Position numbers and translations under genes: made by a program
Part shown: positions 52,227-59,762 of the stretch, piece after piece
How positions within the stretch are numbered: the stretch's first letter is position 1
Layout of the letters: each line of letters starts with the position of its first letter
Source: Mucilaginibacter sp. dw_454
GTDB taxonomy: Bacteria; Bacteroidota; Bacteroidia; Sphingobacteriales; Sphingobacteriaceae
Direction of reading: 5' to 3'
Assembly: GCF_018449775.1 (NCBI RefSeq)
Contig: NZ_JAAVVB010000003.1
Span: 248,001-312,000, forward strand
Length of the DNA stretch: 64,000 nucleotides
The notes under the pieces: generated by a model
What the model saw: only the letters and a program-made list of their open reading frames with translations
The model's database searches: none
Told to the model about the DNA's origin: nothing

Positions 52227-52721
52227 ATGGAAAAAGAAACAGAATACGTGGAGGATATCCTTCACTATATAGCATTGTTTCGTGGCATATTCATAAATAA
52301 AATGTCATATATAGAACGAACTATTGAACTTGTTATAGCAGATCATTATTGCAAAAATGGTCTAAGTGTTGAATTTGTAGATTTCATTATAGGGGAAAAA
52401 CATGTTTCTTTCGATAGCAAGAAGGTAATATTTGAAAAGATATTACAAAAACATCATAAAGATTATTATGAAAAAAGCAAACACCTGTTAAAAAAAATAG
52501 AGTTTTTCCAACCCCATCGGAACAAATTAGCTCATTATATGGCTTGCCTAACAGATGAATCTATTGAAAAATTCAAAAAAGATAAAACCTTTGGTCTAAT
52601 TCAATATTTAGAATTGAAAGAACCTGTATGGTACGATGTCGATTTGCAAACAAAGGTATCTATATCAATAGATGACGTTTTCGAATGGTGCAAGATTCCG
52701 ATTGGTAATACCCCCTCTTAA
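52227..52721 (+). CDS. HEPN-like protein with RX4H motif
   Basis: 164 residues, almost all alpha-helical, no signal peptide. Residues 98-103 read RNKLAH, a classical HEPN-type RX4H motif, in the context FFQPHRNKLAHYMACL; HEPN domains with this motif are often RNases in toxin, abortive-infection or defence systems, but non-catalytic HEPN proteins also exist. The preceding helix bundle (MSYIERTIELVIADHY and VDFIIGEKHVSFDSKKVIFE) fits the fold. The partner gene 3 bp upstream encodes a membrane protein, not an obvious antitoxin. Function is inferred only from the motif. Confidence 0.6.
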   Translation: MEKETEYVEDILHYIALFRGIFINKMSYIERTIELVIADHYCKNGLSVEFVDFIIGEKHVSFDSKKVIFEKILQKHHKDYYEKSKHLLKKIEFFQPHRNKLAHYMACLTDESIEKFKKDKTFGLIQYLELKEPVWYDVDLQTKVSISIDDVFEWCKIPIGNTPS

Positions 52722-52837
52722 TACAGCATAGCGCATATCTGTATTCGTCGTAGGGGGATTACCTTCATCTTGATTTTCTTTAAGACTGGATTCATTTATC
52801 TTCGTCCAAACCCAACTGTTTAGAAGGTACAAATGCC

Positions 52838-52866
52838 AAGATCCTTCGCTATCGCTCAGGATGACA
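52838..52866. repeat. Family C repeat half copy, inverted partner of 50677
   Basis: AAGATCCTTCGCTATCGCTC AGGATGAC is the exact reverse complement of 50677-50704. The two copies bracket the 2.1-kb island of hypothetical genes. Confidence 0.9.
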
Positions 52867-52883
52867 AATATGGTTGATTGAAC

Positions 52884-53168
52884 TTAAAATTCTTCCTCTT
52901 CCGGCAAATGATCATCCTCCGGGTCTAGGCGGCTGATGTCGTATTTTTCGCCATCTGGCTCATTCAGGTCGTCATCTACACGTATTTCGTGCAGGTCGTC
53001 TACATCTTCGGCCTCATCTTCAAATTCTTCGTCGTCAAAATCTTCATCTTTCTCATCATCCCAATCGTTATTATCATAGTCCTTTTCGCCGGGGGCCTGG
53101 AAATAGATAGTATCGTAAAGGAAGTTTGCGCTCTCTGTTTTGTCGTTGTTAAAATCGGTAAACTGCAT
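52884..53168 (-). CDS. Highly acidic small protein next to the rpsF operon
   Basis: 94 residues, more than one third Asp or Glu (NNDWDDEKDEDFDDEEFEDE). The start MQFTDFNNDKTESANFLYDT is less biased. I remember similar acidic proteins at this position in related genomes, but know no function. It is divergent from rpsF. No cysteine, no hydrophobic segment; probably disordered. Confidence 0.65.
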   Translation of the reverse strand: MQFTDFNNDKTESANFLYDTIYFQAPGEKDYDNNDWDDEKDEDFDDEEFEDEAEDVDDLHEIRVDDDLNEPDGEKYDISRLDPEDDHLPEEEEF

Positions 53169-53274
53169 GGCGGTATTGATTTAGTATTATATGGACAATT
53201 TAATCCGTGCTAATGTTTTAAAATTAAACAGCTTATATACACTTATGGTTAAGTTAATATTATATTAAAAAGCC

Positions 53275-53305
53275 TTTGATAAATATAAATATATAGCTAC
53301 ATTTG
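53275..53305 (+). promoter_or_regulatory. Bacteroidota-type promoter of rpsF-rpsR-rplI
   Basis: TTTG (53275-53278), a 19-bp spacer and TACATTTG (53298-53305) match the -33 TTTG / -7 TANNTTTG consensus exactly. The leader then begins CCCCGAATTGTTGGG, a small hairpin containing CCG, which could act as an S6:S18 autoregulatory site. Confidence 0.75.
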
Positions 53306-53351
53306 CAGCCCCGAATTGTTGGGATAAATAATTAAAAATCAAAGTATAACA

Positions 53352-53717
53352 ATGCAACAGTACGAAATCGTGATCGTTCTAACCCCGTTGTTGTCAGAAG
53401 AAACTGCTAAAGAGGCAATTGCCAAATACAGCAAAGTTCTTACTGACGGCGGAGCCGAAATTGTCCAGGAGGATAATTGGGGTTTGAGAAAATTAGCGTA
53501 CCCTATTCAAAAAAAGACTACAGGGTACTATCACTTAACTGAATTTAAGGCTCCAGGTGATTTAATTAACAAATTGGAAGTCGAGTTAAGACGCGATGAG
53601 CGTGTTTTACGTTTCCTGACAATTGCTTTGGACAAACATGCCATAGCTTACAATGAGAAAAAACGCAGTGGTGCTTTTAACAAGAAACCTGCAGCTAAAG
53701 CGGAGGATGCAAACTAA
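53352..53717 (+). CDS. rpsF: 30S ribosomal protein S6
   Basis: 121 residues. Ferredoxin-like S6 fold with MQQYEIVIVLTPLLSEETAK at the start, NWGLRKLAYPIQKKTTGYYH and RRDERVLRFLTIALDKHA at the end of the core; a Lys/Ala-rich C-terminal tail of about 20 residues follows. It binds S18 and the central domain of 16S rRNA. First gene of a three-gene operon; its stop TAA shares its last A with the rpsR start (ATG at 53717). Confidence 0.98.
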   Translation: MQQYEIVIVLTPLLSEETAKEAIAKYSKVLTDGGAEIVQEDNWGLRKLAYPIQKKTTGYYHLTEFKAPGDLINKLEVELRRDERVLRFLTIALDKHAIAYNEKKRSGAFNKKPAAKAEDAN

Positions 53718-53980
53718 TGGCAAACGACCAAATTAAATACGTAACAGCCCCTAAAGTAGAGGACAACCGTAAAAAATATTGCCGTTTCAAAAAGAATGGC
53801 ATCAAATACATTGATTACAAAGACGCTAACTTTTTATTAAAGTTTGTTAACGACCAGGGTAAAGTATTACCACGTCGTTTAACCGGTACTTCATTGAAGT
53901 TTCAGCGTAAAGTGGCTCAAGCGGTTAAACGCGCACGCCACATTGGTTTGTTACCTTATGTTACAGATTCATTAAAATAG
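53717..53980 (+). CDS. rpsR: 30S ribosomal protein S18
   Basis: 87 residues. The S18 core is evident: KKYCRFKKNGIKYIDYKDAN, FLLKFVNDQGKVLPRRLTGT, and KRARHIGLLPYVTDS. The lone Cys (YCRF) is the remnant of the metal-binding form. It pairs with S6 on the platform of the small subunit. Overlaps rpsF by one base and precedes rplI by 15 bp. Confidence 0.98.
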   Translation: MANDQIKYVTAPKVEDNRKKYCRFKKNGIKYIDYKDANFLLKFVNDQGKVLPRRLTGTSLKFQRKVAQAVKRARHIGLLPYVTDSLK

Positions 53981-53995
53981 GCGGAGGTAAAAACA

Positions 53996-54439
53996 ATGGA
54001 AGTTATTTTAAAACAAGACATAAAAAACCTGGGCGACAAGGACGATATCGTAACCGTGAAGCCAGGATACGGCCGCAACTTTTTGTTTCCAAAAGGTTAC
54101 GCTGTATTAGCTACTGTTTCTGCACGTAAAGTTTTAGCCGAAAACCTGAAACAAGCTGCATTTAAACAAGAAAAAATACGCAAAGATGCTGACGCTATTG
54201 CTGCACGTTTAGAAGGTGTTAAACTTTCTATCGGCGCTAAAGCTGGCGAAACCGGTAAAATCTTTGGTGCTATCAACACTATCCAAGTTGCTGATGCATT
54301 GAAAAAAGAAGGTTTCGAAGTAGATCGTCGTCGTATTACTTTTGATCAGGAGCCTAAATTTGTTGGTGATTACACCGCAATTTTAAACCTGCACAAAGAA
54401 GTAAAAGTAAGCGTTCCGTTTACTGTAGTAGCAGAATAA
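53996..54439 (+). CDS. rplI: 50S ribosomal protein L9
   Basis: 147 residues. N-terminal RNA-binding domain MEVILKQDIKNLGDKDDIVT with GYGRNFLFPKGYAV, a long connecting helix (residues 40-75) and the C-terminal domain (KIFGAINTIQVADALKKEGF). Unlike most genes here it has a strong Shine-Dalgarno sequence, GGCGGAGG, about 10 bp before the ATG. Last gene of the S6-S18-L9 operon; a terminator follows. Confidence 0.98.
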   Translation: MEVILKQDIKNLGDKDDIVTVKPGYGRNFLFPKGYAVLATVSARKVLAENLKQAAFKQEKIRKDADAIAARLEGVKLSIGAKAGETGKIFGAINTIQVADALKKEGFEVDRRRITFDQEPKFVGDYTAILNLHKEVKVSVPFTVVAE

Positions 54440-54474
54440 TTTTAAGATCTGATTTCAGATTTCAAGCTATAGAA

Positions 54475-54505
54475 AGCTGTCCCTATTATCGGGGCAGCTT
54501 TTTTT
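54475..54505 (+). terminator. Terminator of the rpsF operon
   Basis: AGCTGTCCC and GGGGCAGCT pair with one G-U around a 7-nt loop, followed by seven T. Confidence 0.9.
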
Positions 54506-54523
54506 GTTTAAGCAATTCCCATC

Positions 54524-54614
54524 ACGTCATCGTGAGCGTAGCGTGACGATCTCTATACGACAGACTAATCGCTTTGCCGGAGATCGTCACGCTCGTTCCT
54601 CGCTCACGATGACA
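54524..54614. repeat. Dispersed palindromic repeat, family A, copy 7
   Basis: ACGTCATCGTGAGCGTAGCG TGACGATCTC and GAGATCGTCACGCTCGTTCC TCGCTCACGATGACA. Here both arms are of the CGTGAGC subtype, giving a nearly perfect long hairpin. Confidence 0.88.
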
Positions 54615-54649
54615 TGTAGGGGAAAGAAATTCCGTAATTTCGCCACATC

Positions 54650-55510
54650 ATGAATCCCAAACTAGCCCTTGTCATCGGTATTATCTGTATCTCGTTTTCG
54701 CCCATCCTGGTTAAAACAGCCGACGCTGCGCCCATAGTTTGCGCTTTCTATCGTATTTTCTTCGCCTGGATATTGTTGCTGCCCTATTGCCTGTACAAAC
54801 GCAACTTAAAAATGGCATGCAAAGACATCATCCTGGCCTTAATTGGCGGGCTAATATTTGCCAGCGATATAGCCGTCTGGAACATCTCCATCAAAATGAT
54901 CAGCGCTACAGTATCTACCTTGCTGGCTAACCTGGCCCCGGTTTGGGTGGGGTTGTTAAGTTACCTGCTTTTCGGTAAGCGCTCGGGTTGGTTATTTTGG
55001 GTGGGTACCGCCATTGCGGTAAGTGGTATGGTTATTTTGGTGGGTTATGCTAACCTGATACACCTGCAATTAAATATGGGTATTATTTACGCCCTGATAT
55101 CCAGTTTGTTGTATTCCATTTACATCCTCATCACCAAAAATATTTTAAAGCGGATTGACACCATCCCCTTCATGTTTTATAATATGCTGGCGGCGGGAAT
55201 TTATTTGTTTGTTATTACACAGATTATGGGTAAAGATCTGTTCCATTACAATCCCATCACCTGGGTGAGTTTAATCAGTATGGGTATTGTTTGCCAGCTA
55301 GTGGGATGGATAACAATCAATTACGCCATCAGCCATCTGGAATCGACCAAGGTTTCTATTACGCTATTAAGCCAAACGGTGGTTACCGGGATACTAGCGA
55401 TGTTGATGCTGGGTGAGACCTTAGCTGTGAAAGAGGTTATTGGTAGCGTGGTTGTGTTGGTGGGGATAGCGATTACGTTTTTGAAACCGAGGAGGGCGTC
55501 GATTTTGTAA
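54650..55510 (+). CDS. DMT-superfamily (EamA) transporter
   Basis: 286 residues, ten transmembrane helices in two EamA repeats. Typical repeat motifs: PIVCAFYRIFFAWILLLPY, VSTLLANLAPVWVGLLSYLL and, in the second half, ISHLESTKVSITLLSQTVVTGILAMLMLGE. These are drug/metabolite exporters; the substrate cannot be inferred. Single gene located after a family-A repeat. The start ATG 54650 gives a proper first helix. Confidence 0.9.
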   Translation: MNPKLALVIGIICISFSPILVKTADAAPIVCAFYRIFFAWILLLPYCLYKRNLKMACKDIILALIGGLIFASDIAVWNISIKMISATVSTLLANLAPVWVGLLSYLLFGKRSGWLFWVGTAIAVSGMVILVGYANLIHLQLNMGIIYALISSLLYSIYILITKNILKRIDTIPFMFYNMLAAGIYLFVITQIMGKDLFHYNPITWVSLISMGIVCQLVGWITINYAISHLESTKVSITLLSQTVVTGILAMLMLGETLAVKEVIGSVVVLVGIAITFLKPRRASIL

Positions 55511-55561
55511 GAGATTCTTAAAATATTGTTTACTAGCAGAAAACTTATTATATTTGTTAGA

Positions 55562-55870
55562 ATGAATATTATCACCAGGAGAACTATCCTTTCTTATATC
55601 GATCAGTATCCACTGGCTGCTAATTCATTAAAAATTTGGTACGACGAATTATCTAAAGCGAGTTTTATAAACTTCAATGAGTTAAAAAGCGTTTACGGTA
55701 ATGCAAGTATCGTTGCAAACAACAGAGTTGTATTTAATATAAAAGGAAATTCTTTCAGACTAGTTGTTTCAATTAACTTTAAAAAGCAAGCAGCATACGT
55801 GATATGGTTCGGTACACATGCCGAGTACGATCAAATTGATGTTACTACTATCAATTTTAAAATTGATTAA
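55562..55870 (+). CDS. higB: HigB-type toxin
   Basis: 102 residues from ATG 55562; an in-frame TTG 12 codons upstream is rejected. RelE-fold mRNA interferase of the HigB type: MNIITRRTILSYIDQYPLAA at the start, SIVANNRVVFNIKGNSFRLV and the family hallmark VIWFGTHAEYDQID near the end. It would cleave mRNA on the ribosome when free. Toxin-before-antitoxin order is normal for higBA. The antitoxin gene starts 37 bp downstream. Confidence 0.93.
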   Translation: MNIITRRTILSYIDQYPLAANSLKIWYDELSKASFINFNELKSVYGNASIVANNRVVFNIKGNSFRLVVSINFKKQAAYVIWFGTHAEYDQIDVTTINFKID

Positions 55871-55907
55871 TAAAGCGGCGCAGCTTTTAAAACTCTGCAT
55901 TAGCAAA

Positions 55908-56273
55908 ATGATTAAGTCCCTGAAATTATTAAAAACTGAGGCTGAATATAACACAGCAATCAAAAGAACCATTGAGATATTTCATGCGGAAGAAGGCACA
56001 CCCGAAAGTGATGAGCTGGATATTTTGTTGCTATTGGTGAAAGATTATGAAGATCGTCATTATCCAATCTCTGCCCCAGATCCAATTGAGGTAATAAAAT
56101 TAAAGCTCGAAGAAAAAGGATTGAAGCAAAAAGACCTTGAGTCCATTATTGGCTCTAAAGGTTACGTTTCTCAAGTTTTATCAGGAAAAAAAGAGCTTAC
56201 ATTAAAAATGGTTAAAGGTCTTCATTTGTATCTAGGTATATCTGCTGACATTTTTTTAGCAGGCACTAAATAA
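55908..56273 (+). CDS. higA: HigA-type antitoxin
   Basis: 121 residues from ATG 55908, because MIKSLKLLKTEAEYNTAIKR is the typical beginning; a longer frame overlapping higB is rejected. Two parts: an N-terminal helical region with LDILLLLVKDYEDRHYPI, and a C-terminal XRE-type helix-turn-helix (KGLKQKDLESIIGSKGYVSQ and VLSGKKELTLKMVKGL). It neutralises HigB and represses the operon. It precedes dnaG by only 16 bp, so transcription may run into the primase. Confidence 0.93.
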   Translation: MIKSLKLLKTEAEYNTAIKRTIEIFHAEEGTPESDELDILLLLVKDYEDRHYPISAPDPIEVIKLKLEEKGLKQKDLESIIGSKGYVSQVLSGKKELTLKMVKGLHLYLGISADIFLAGTK

Positions 56274-56289
56274 CACTACTTTTTAACGC

Positions 56290-58212
56290 ATGATACTCAA
56301 ATCAACTATCGACCGTATAATGGAAGCCACAGATATTGTGGAGGTGATAGGCGATTTTGTGCAGTTAAAAAAGCGTGGCGCCAACTACGTGGGCCTTTCG
56401 CCGTTTGTCAATGAGCGTACGCCGTCGTTTACAGTGTCGCCGGTTAAGGGGATTTTTAAAGATTTCTCGTCAGGCAAAGGGGGGAGCGCAGTAACCTTTT
56501 TAATGGAGCTGGAAAAGTTTACTTATCCCGAAGCCCTAAAATGGCTGGCCAAAAAATACAGTATCGAGGTTGAAGAAACCGTAGAAAGCCCCGAAAATCA
56601 GGAGGCAGACAACCGCCGCGAAAGTTTGATGATCGTATCGGGATTTGCCGCCAAGTTTTTCCACGAAAGCTTGCTGGATACCGACGAAGGCCAATCCATC
56701 GGCCTGAGCTATTTCAAAGAGCGTGGTTTCACTAACGATACCATTAAAAAGTTCGAGTTGGGCTACTCGCCCGATCAATGGGAAGCCTTCACCTCACAAG
56801 CGCTTAAAGAGGGGTATCTCGAAGAGTTTTTAACGGAAAGCGGTCTGTCTGTTAAAAGAGATAATGGTTCGCTGTACGACCGCTACAGGGGTCGGGTGAT
56901 GTTTCCGATCCATAGCTTTACCGGCAGGGTAATTGCTTTTGGTGGACGTACGCTGAAAAGCGATAAGAACGTACCGAAGTATGTCAACTCGCCGGAGTCG
57001 GAGATCTACCATAAATCAAACGTACTTTACGGGCTTTACTTCGCCAAAAAGTCGATAAGGGAAGAAGATAACTGCTACCTGGTTGAAGGTTATGCCGATG
57101 TTATTTCGGTACACCAGGCGGGTATCGAAAACGTGGTGGCCTCGTCTGGTACCTCGTTAACTGTCGAGCAGATCAGGTTGATCGGTCGCTTAACCAAAAA
57201 TGTTACCATTTTGTACGATGGAGACGCGGCAGGTATCAAAGCTGCTTTGCGCGGACTGGATCTGATTTTGGAGGAGGGCCTCAACGTTAAAGTTGTGCTG
57301 TTCCCGGATGGGCATGACCCCGACTCATACGTGCGTTTGATGGGCACGGCAGGTTTCAAAAAACATATCGACGATAACAAGAAAGATTTTATCCTCTTTA
57401 AAACCGACTTGCTGCTTAAAGAAGCCGGCAATGACCCGATTAGAAAATCAGAGGTGATCCGTGATATTGTAGAAAGTATCGCTAAGATACCTGATTCTAT
57501 CAAAGCTTCGGTATTTATCAAAGAGTGTAGCAATCTGCTCAAGATCGATGAACGTGCGCTGCTGTCTGAACTCAATAAAATGCGCCAGGCTAAGGCCAAG
57601 AAGGATGGCCAACAAGCCAGTGATCGGATGATCACGCCTTATGAGGATTATCCGGTAGTTGAGGAAATCCCGCAGGAGCATTCAGAAACTTTCTCGCAAG
57701 AGAAAGAGATTGTGCGCTTGTTGCTGTTATACGGTAATAAAATGATCGATTGGGACGGTATCACCAATACCTACATCGGCTCCTTTATGATAGCAGAGCT
57801 GAATGATGTGGAGTTTGAGCATGTTCCGAGTAGAGATTTTATACAGATATATAGCAAAGAGGTAGAGAACGGCGTTTTGCCCGAGGATCAGCATTTTATT
57901 CATCATCCTGATAAAGAAATTGTAGACCTGGTAGTAACCCTGCTGGCAACTAAATACACCCTGAGCGAAAACTGGTACGAGATGCACAAGATCCTGGTGA
58001 ATGATGAACAGGATAATATGAAATCTACCATCCTTGGTGCCATCTTTCATCTTAAAAAACACAAAGTGGGTAAGATGTTGGAGAACTTGCGGAACGAACT
58101 GGCAAAAACTGAAAGCCCGGAAGATCAGGACATCTTGCTTACCCAATACATGCGGATGAAAAAGGTAGAGAAAACCATCTCAGACTACCTGGGGTCCGTA
58201 ATCATTAAATAA
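56290..58212 (+). CDS. dnaG: DNA primase lacking canonical zinc ligands
   Basis: 640 residues. The N-terminal CHC2-like zinc-finger domain is colinear with that of other primases, but all four ligands are replaced: S37, V40, D58 and S61 stand where Cys, His, Cys and Cys are expected. The catalytic core is normal: RYRGRVMFPIHSFTGRVIAF, then a TOPRIM domain with VEGYADVISVHQAG, ASSGTSLT and LYDGDAAGIKAALRG. A C-terminal helicase-binding region follows. It synthesises replication primers. The only DnaG seen here. I recall similar substitutions in other Bacteroidota, so this is probably lineage-wide. Confidence 0.95.
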   Translation: MILKSTIDRIMEATDIVEVIGDFVQLKKRGANYVGLSPFVNERTPSFTVSPVKGIFKDFSSGKGGSAVTFLMELEKFTYPEALKWLAKKYSIEVEETVESPENQEADNRRESLMIVSGFAAKFFHESLLDTDEGQSIGLSYFKERGFTNDTIKKFELGYSPDQWEAFTSQALKEGYLEEFLTESGLSVKRDNGSLYDRYRGRVMFPIHSFTGRVIAFGGRTLKSDKNVPKYVNSPESEIYHKSNVLYGLYFAKKSIREEDNCYLVEGYADVISVHQAGIENVVASSGTSLTVEQIRLIGRLTKNVTILYDGDAAGIKAALRGLDLILEEGLNVKVVLFPDGHDPDSYVRLMGTAGFKKHIDDNKKDFILFKTDLLLKEAGNDPIRKSEVIRDIVESIAKIPDSIKASVFIKECSNLLKIDERALLSELNKMRQAKAKKDGQQASDRMITPYEDYPVVEEIPQEHSETFSQEKEIVRLLLLYGNKMIDWDGITNTYIGSFMIAELNDVEFEHVPSRDFIQIYSKEVENGVLPEDQHFIHHPDKEIVDLVVTLLATKYTLSENWYEMHKILVNDEQDNMKSTILGAIFHLKKHKVGKMLENLRNELAKTESPEDQDILLTQYMRMKKVEKTISDYLGSVIIK

Positions 58213-58216
58213 CCCC

Positions 58217-58591
58217 ATGGCCCAGCATAACGACCTTGGCCGCCATGGCGAAAGCCTGGCAAAAACTCACCTTGAAGCAGCAGGCTACCAAATACTTGAC
58301 TTAAACTGGACACACGGCAAAGCCGAGGTTGATTTAATTGCTTATAAGGACAAGGTTATTATATTTGCCGAGGTGAAAACCCGCACGGGCAACGGCTTTG
58401 GCCAACCTGAGGATTTTGTAGATATACACAAGCAAAGGCTCCTGGCTAAAGCTGCCGACGAATACATCTATTTAAAAAGCCACGAGGGAGAGGTGCGGTT
58501 TGATATCATCGCCATTTTATTTACTAACGATACAGATTACACACTAAATCATATAGAGGACGCGTTTTGGCCTCAGCCGGATAACTTATGA
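58217..58591 (+). CDS. YraN-family (UPF0102) putative endonuclease
   Basis: 124 residues. PD-(D/E)xK-type core: GRHGESLAKTHLEAAGYQIL, HGKAEVDLIAYKDKVIIFAE and VKTR, with the presumed catalytic Glu, Asp and ExK residues. Length is typical of UPF0102. It may act on Holliday-junction-like DNA, but this is not proven for the family. It starts 4 bp after dnaG and its stop overlaps the next start by 4 bp (58588), so it is part of the same operon. Confidence 0.92.
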   Translation: MAQHNDLGRHGESLAKTHLEAAGYQILDLNWTHGKAEVDLIAYKDKVIIFAEVKTRTGNGFGQPEDFVDIHKQRLLAKAADEYIYLKSHEGEVRFDIIAILFTNDTDYTLNHIEDAFWPQPDNL

Positions 58592-59658
58592 AACACAGAT
58601 CAATACTACTGCTAGCCGCTTTAGCCTTAATGGTTTACAGCTGCCAAAACAAACCTGAGAATGGTAACGACATGACTTTAAGCCCGGAGTCGGGTACTAC
58701 CTATAAATCAGGCGAGCCGGTTAATGTTAAGATTCGCCTTGACCCCTCAACAAAATTTGATTCTGTAGTATACATGCTGGATTCTACCCGGTTAGGGGCT
58801 AAGAAAGATACTTCGGCTTTAACCATCAAAACAGATACCCTGCCGCTGGGCGCAAAAACACTTACTGCTAAAGTTTATAATGGTGGCAAGGATCATGATG
58901 CTTCGTCAAACTTTGTATTGCTGGCGGCCAAAGCGCCTGAAGAGTTTACTTATAAAGTGGAAAAGAAATACCCGCACGATACCAGCGCGTATACCGAAGG
59001 CTTTCTTTATAAGGATGGATATATTTACGAAAGTACCGGCAATACCGGAAAATCGGCTATTCAAAAATCAGATCTGGAAACAGGCAAAGTGCTGCAAAAA
59101 CAGTTAATTGACCCTAAATATTTTGGCGAGGGTAGCGTGATTGTCGGTAACAAAATAATTATGCTTACCTGGAAAGATAAGATAGGCTATGTGTTTGATA
59201 AATCTACCTTAAAGGTGCTTAGCACATTTAATGACAATGTAGGAGTCGAAGGTTGGGGAATGACAACCGACGGTAATAAAATATACAGAGACGATAGCAC
59301 CAACCGTATCTGGTTCATGGATAAAGATACGTACCATGCAACCGGCTATATAGATGTATGCGATGATAAAGGGCCAATCGACTCGTTAAACGAATTAGAG
59401 TACATCAATGGTAAAATATTTTCTAATAGGTATACGCATGACGTGATTTTGGTTATTGACCCTAAAACCGGCGCTGTGCTGCAAAAGGTAGATATGTCAA
59501 ACCTTTGGCCTAAATCACAGCACCCGGCAAGTTACACCGATAGCGACGAAAACAATAACGTATTAAATGGCATAGCCTGGGATGAAAAAGGTAAGCGCCT
59601 ATTAGTTACCGGTAAAAAGTGGCCGTACATTTACCAGATTAGTTTAATAAAGAAATAA
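58588..59658 (+). CDS. Glutaminyl-peptide cyclotransferase-like lipoprotein
   Basis: 356 residues. Lipoprotein signal MKHRSILLLAALALMVYSC. After an Ig-like N-terminal region of about 90 residues comes the five-bladed beta-propeller of the plant-type glutaminyl cyclotransferases. Its motifs are YTEGFLYKDGYIYESTGNTG, FGEGSVIVGNKI, EGWGMTTDG, LNELEYINGKIFSN and LNGIAWDEKGKRLLVTGK. It would convert N-terminal Gln of exported peptides to pyroglutamate, on the periplasmic side. The N-terminal Glu/Gly-rich loops are intact, unlike in the paralog downstream. The gene overlaps the YraN-family stop by 4 bp. Confidence 0.88.
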   Translation: MKHRSILLLAALALMVYSCQNKPENGNDMTLSPESGTTYKSGEPVNVKIRLDPSTKFDSVVYMLDSTRLGAKKDTSALTIKTDTLPLGAKTLTAKVYNGGKDHDASSNFVLLAAKAPEEFTYKVEKKYPHDTSAYTEGFLYKDGYIYESTGNTGKSAIQKSDLETGKVLQKQLIDPKYFGEGSVIVGNKIIMLTWKDKIGYVFDKSTLKVLSTFNDNVGVEGWGMTTDGNKIYRDDSTNRIWFMDKDTYHATGYIDVCDDKGPIDSLNELEYINGKIFSNRYTHDVILVIDPKTGAVLQKVDMSNLWPKSQHPASYTDSDENNNVLNGIAWDEKGKRLLVTGKKWPYIYQISLIKK

Positions 59659-59762
59659 TTGGTTTGTGGTGCAGGTTATTATATTTGCTGCTACAAATTA
59701 ATAAACCAATTATCAATAAACCCCTTTTTGACGGATGCCTTGCGGCATACGCTTGATAAATT

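Noticed and set aside
55562..58212. higBA-dnaG as a functional unit
   Set aside because: The short gap allows read-through, but toxin-antitoxin pairs sit next to many genes; nothing in the sequence shows a specific link to primase.
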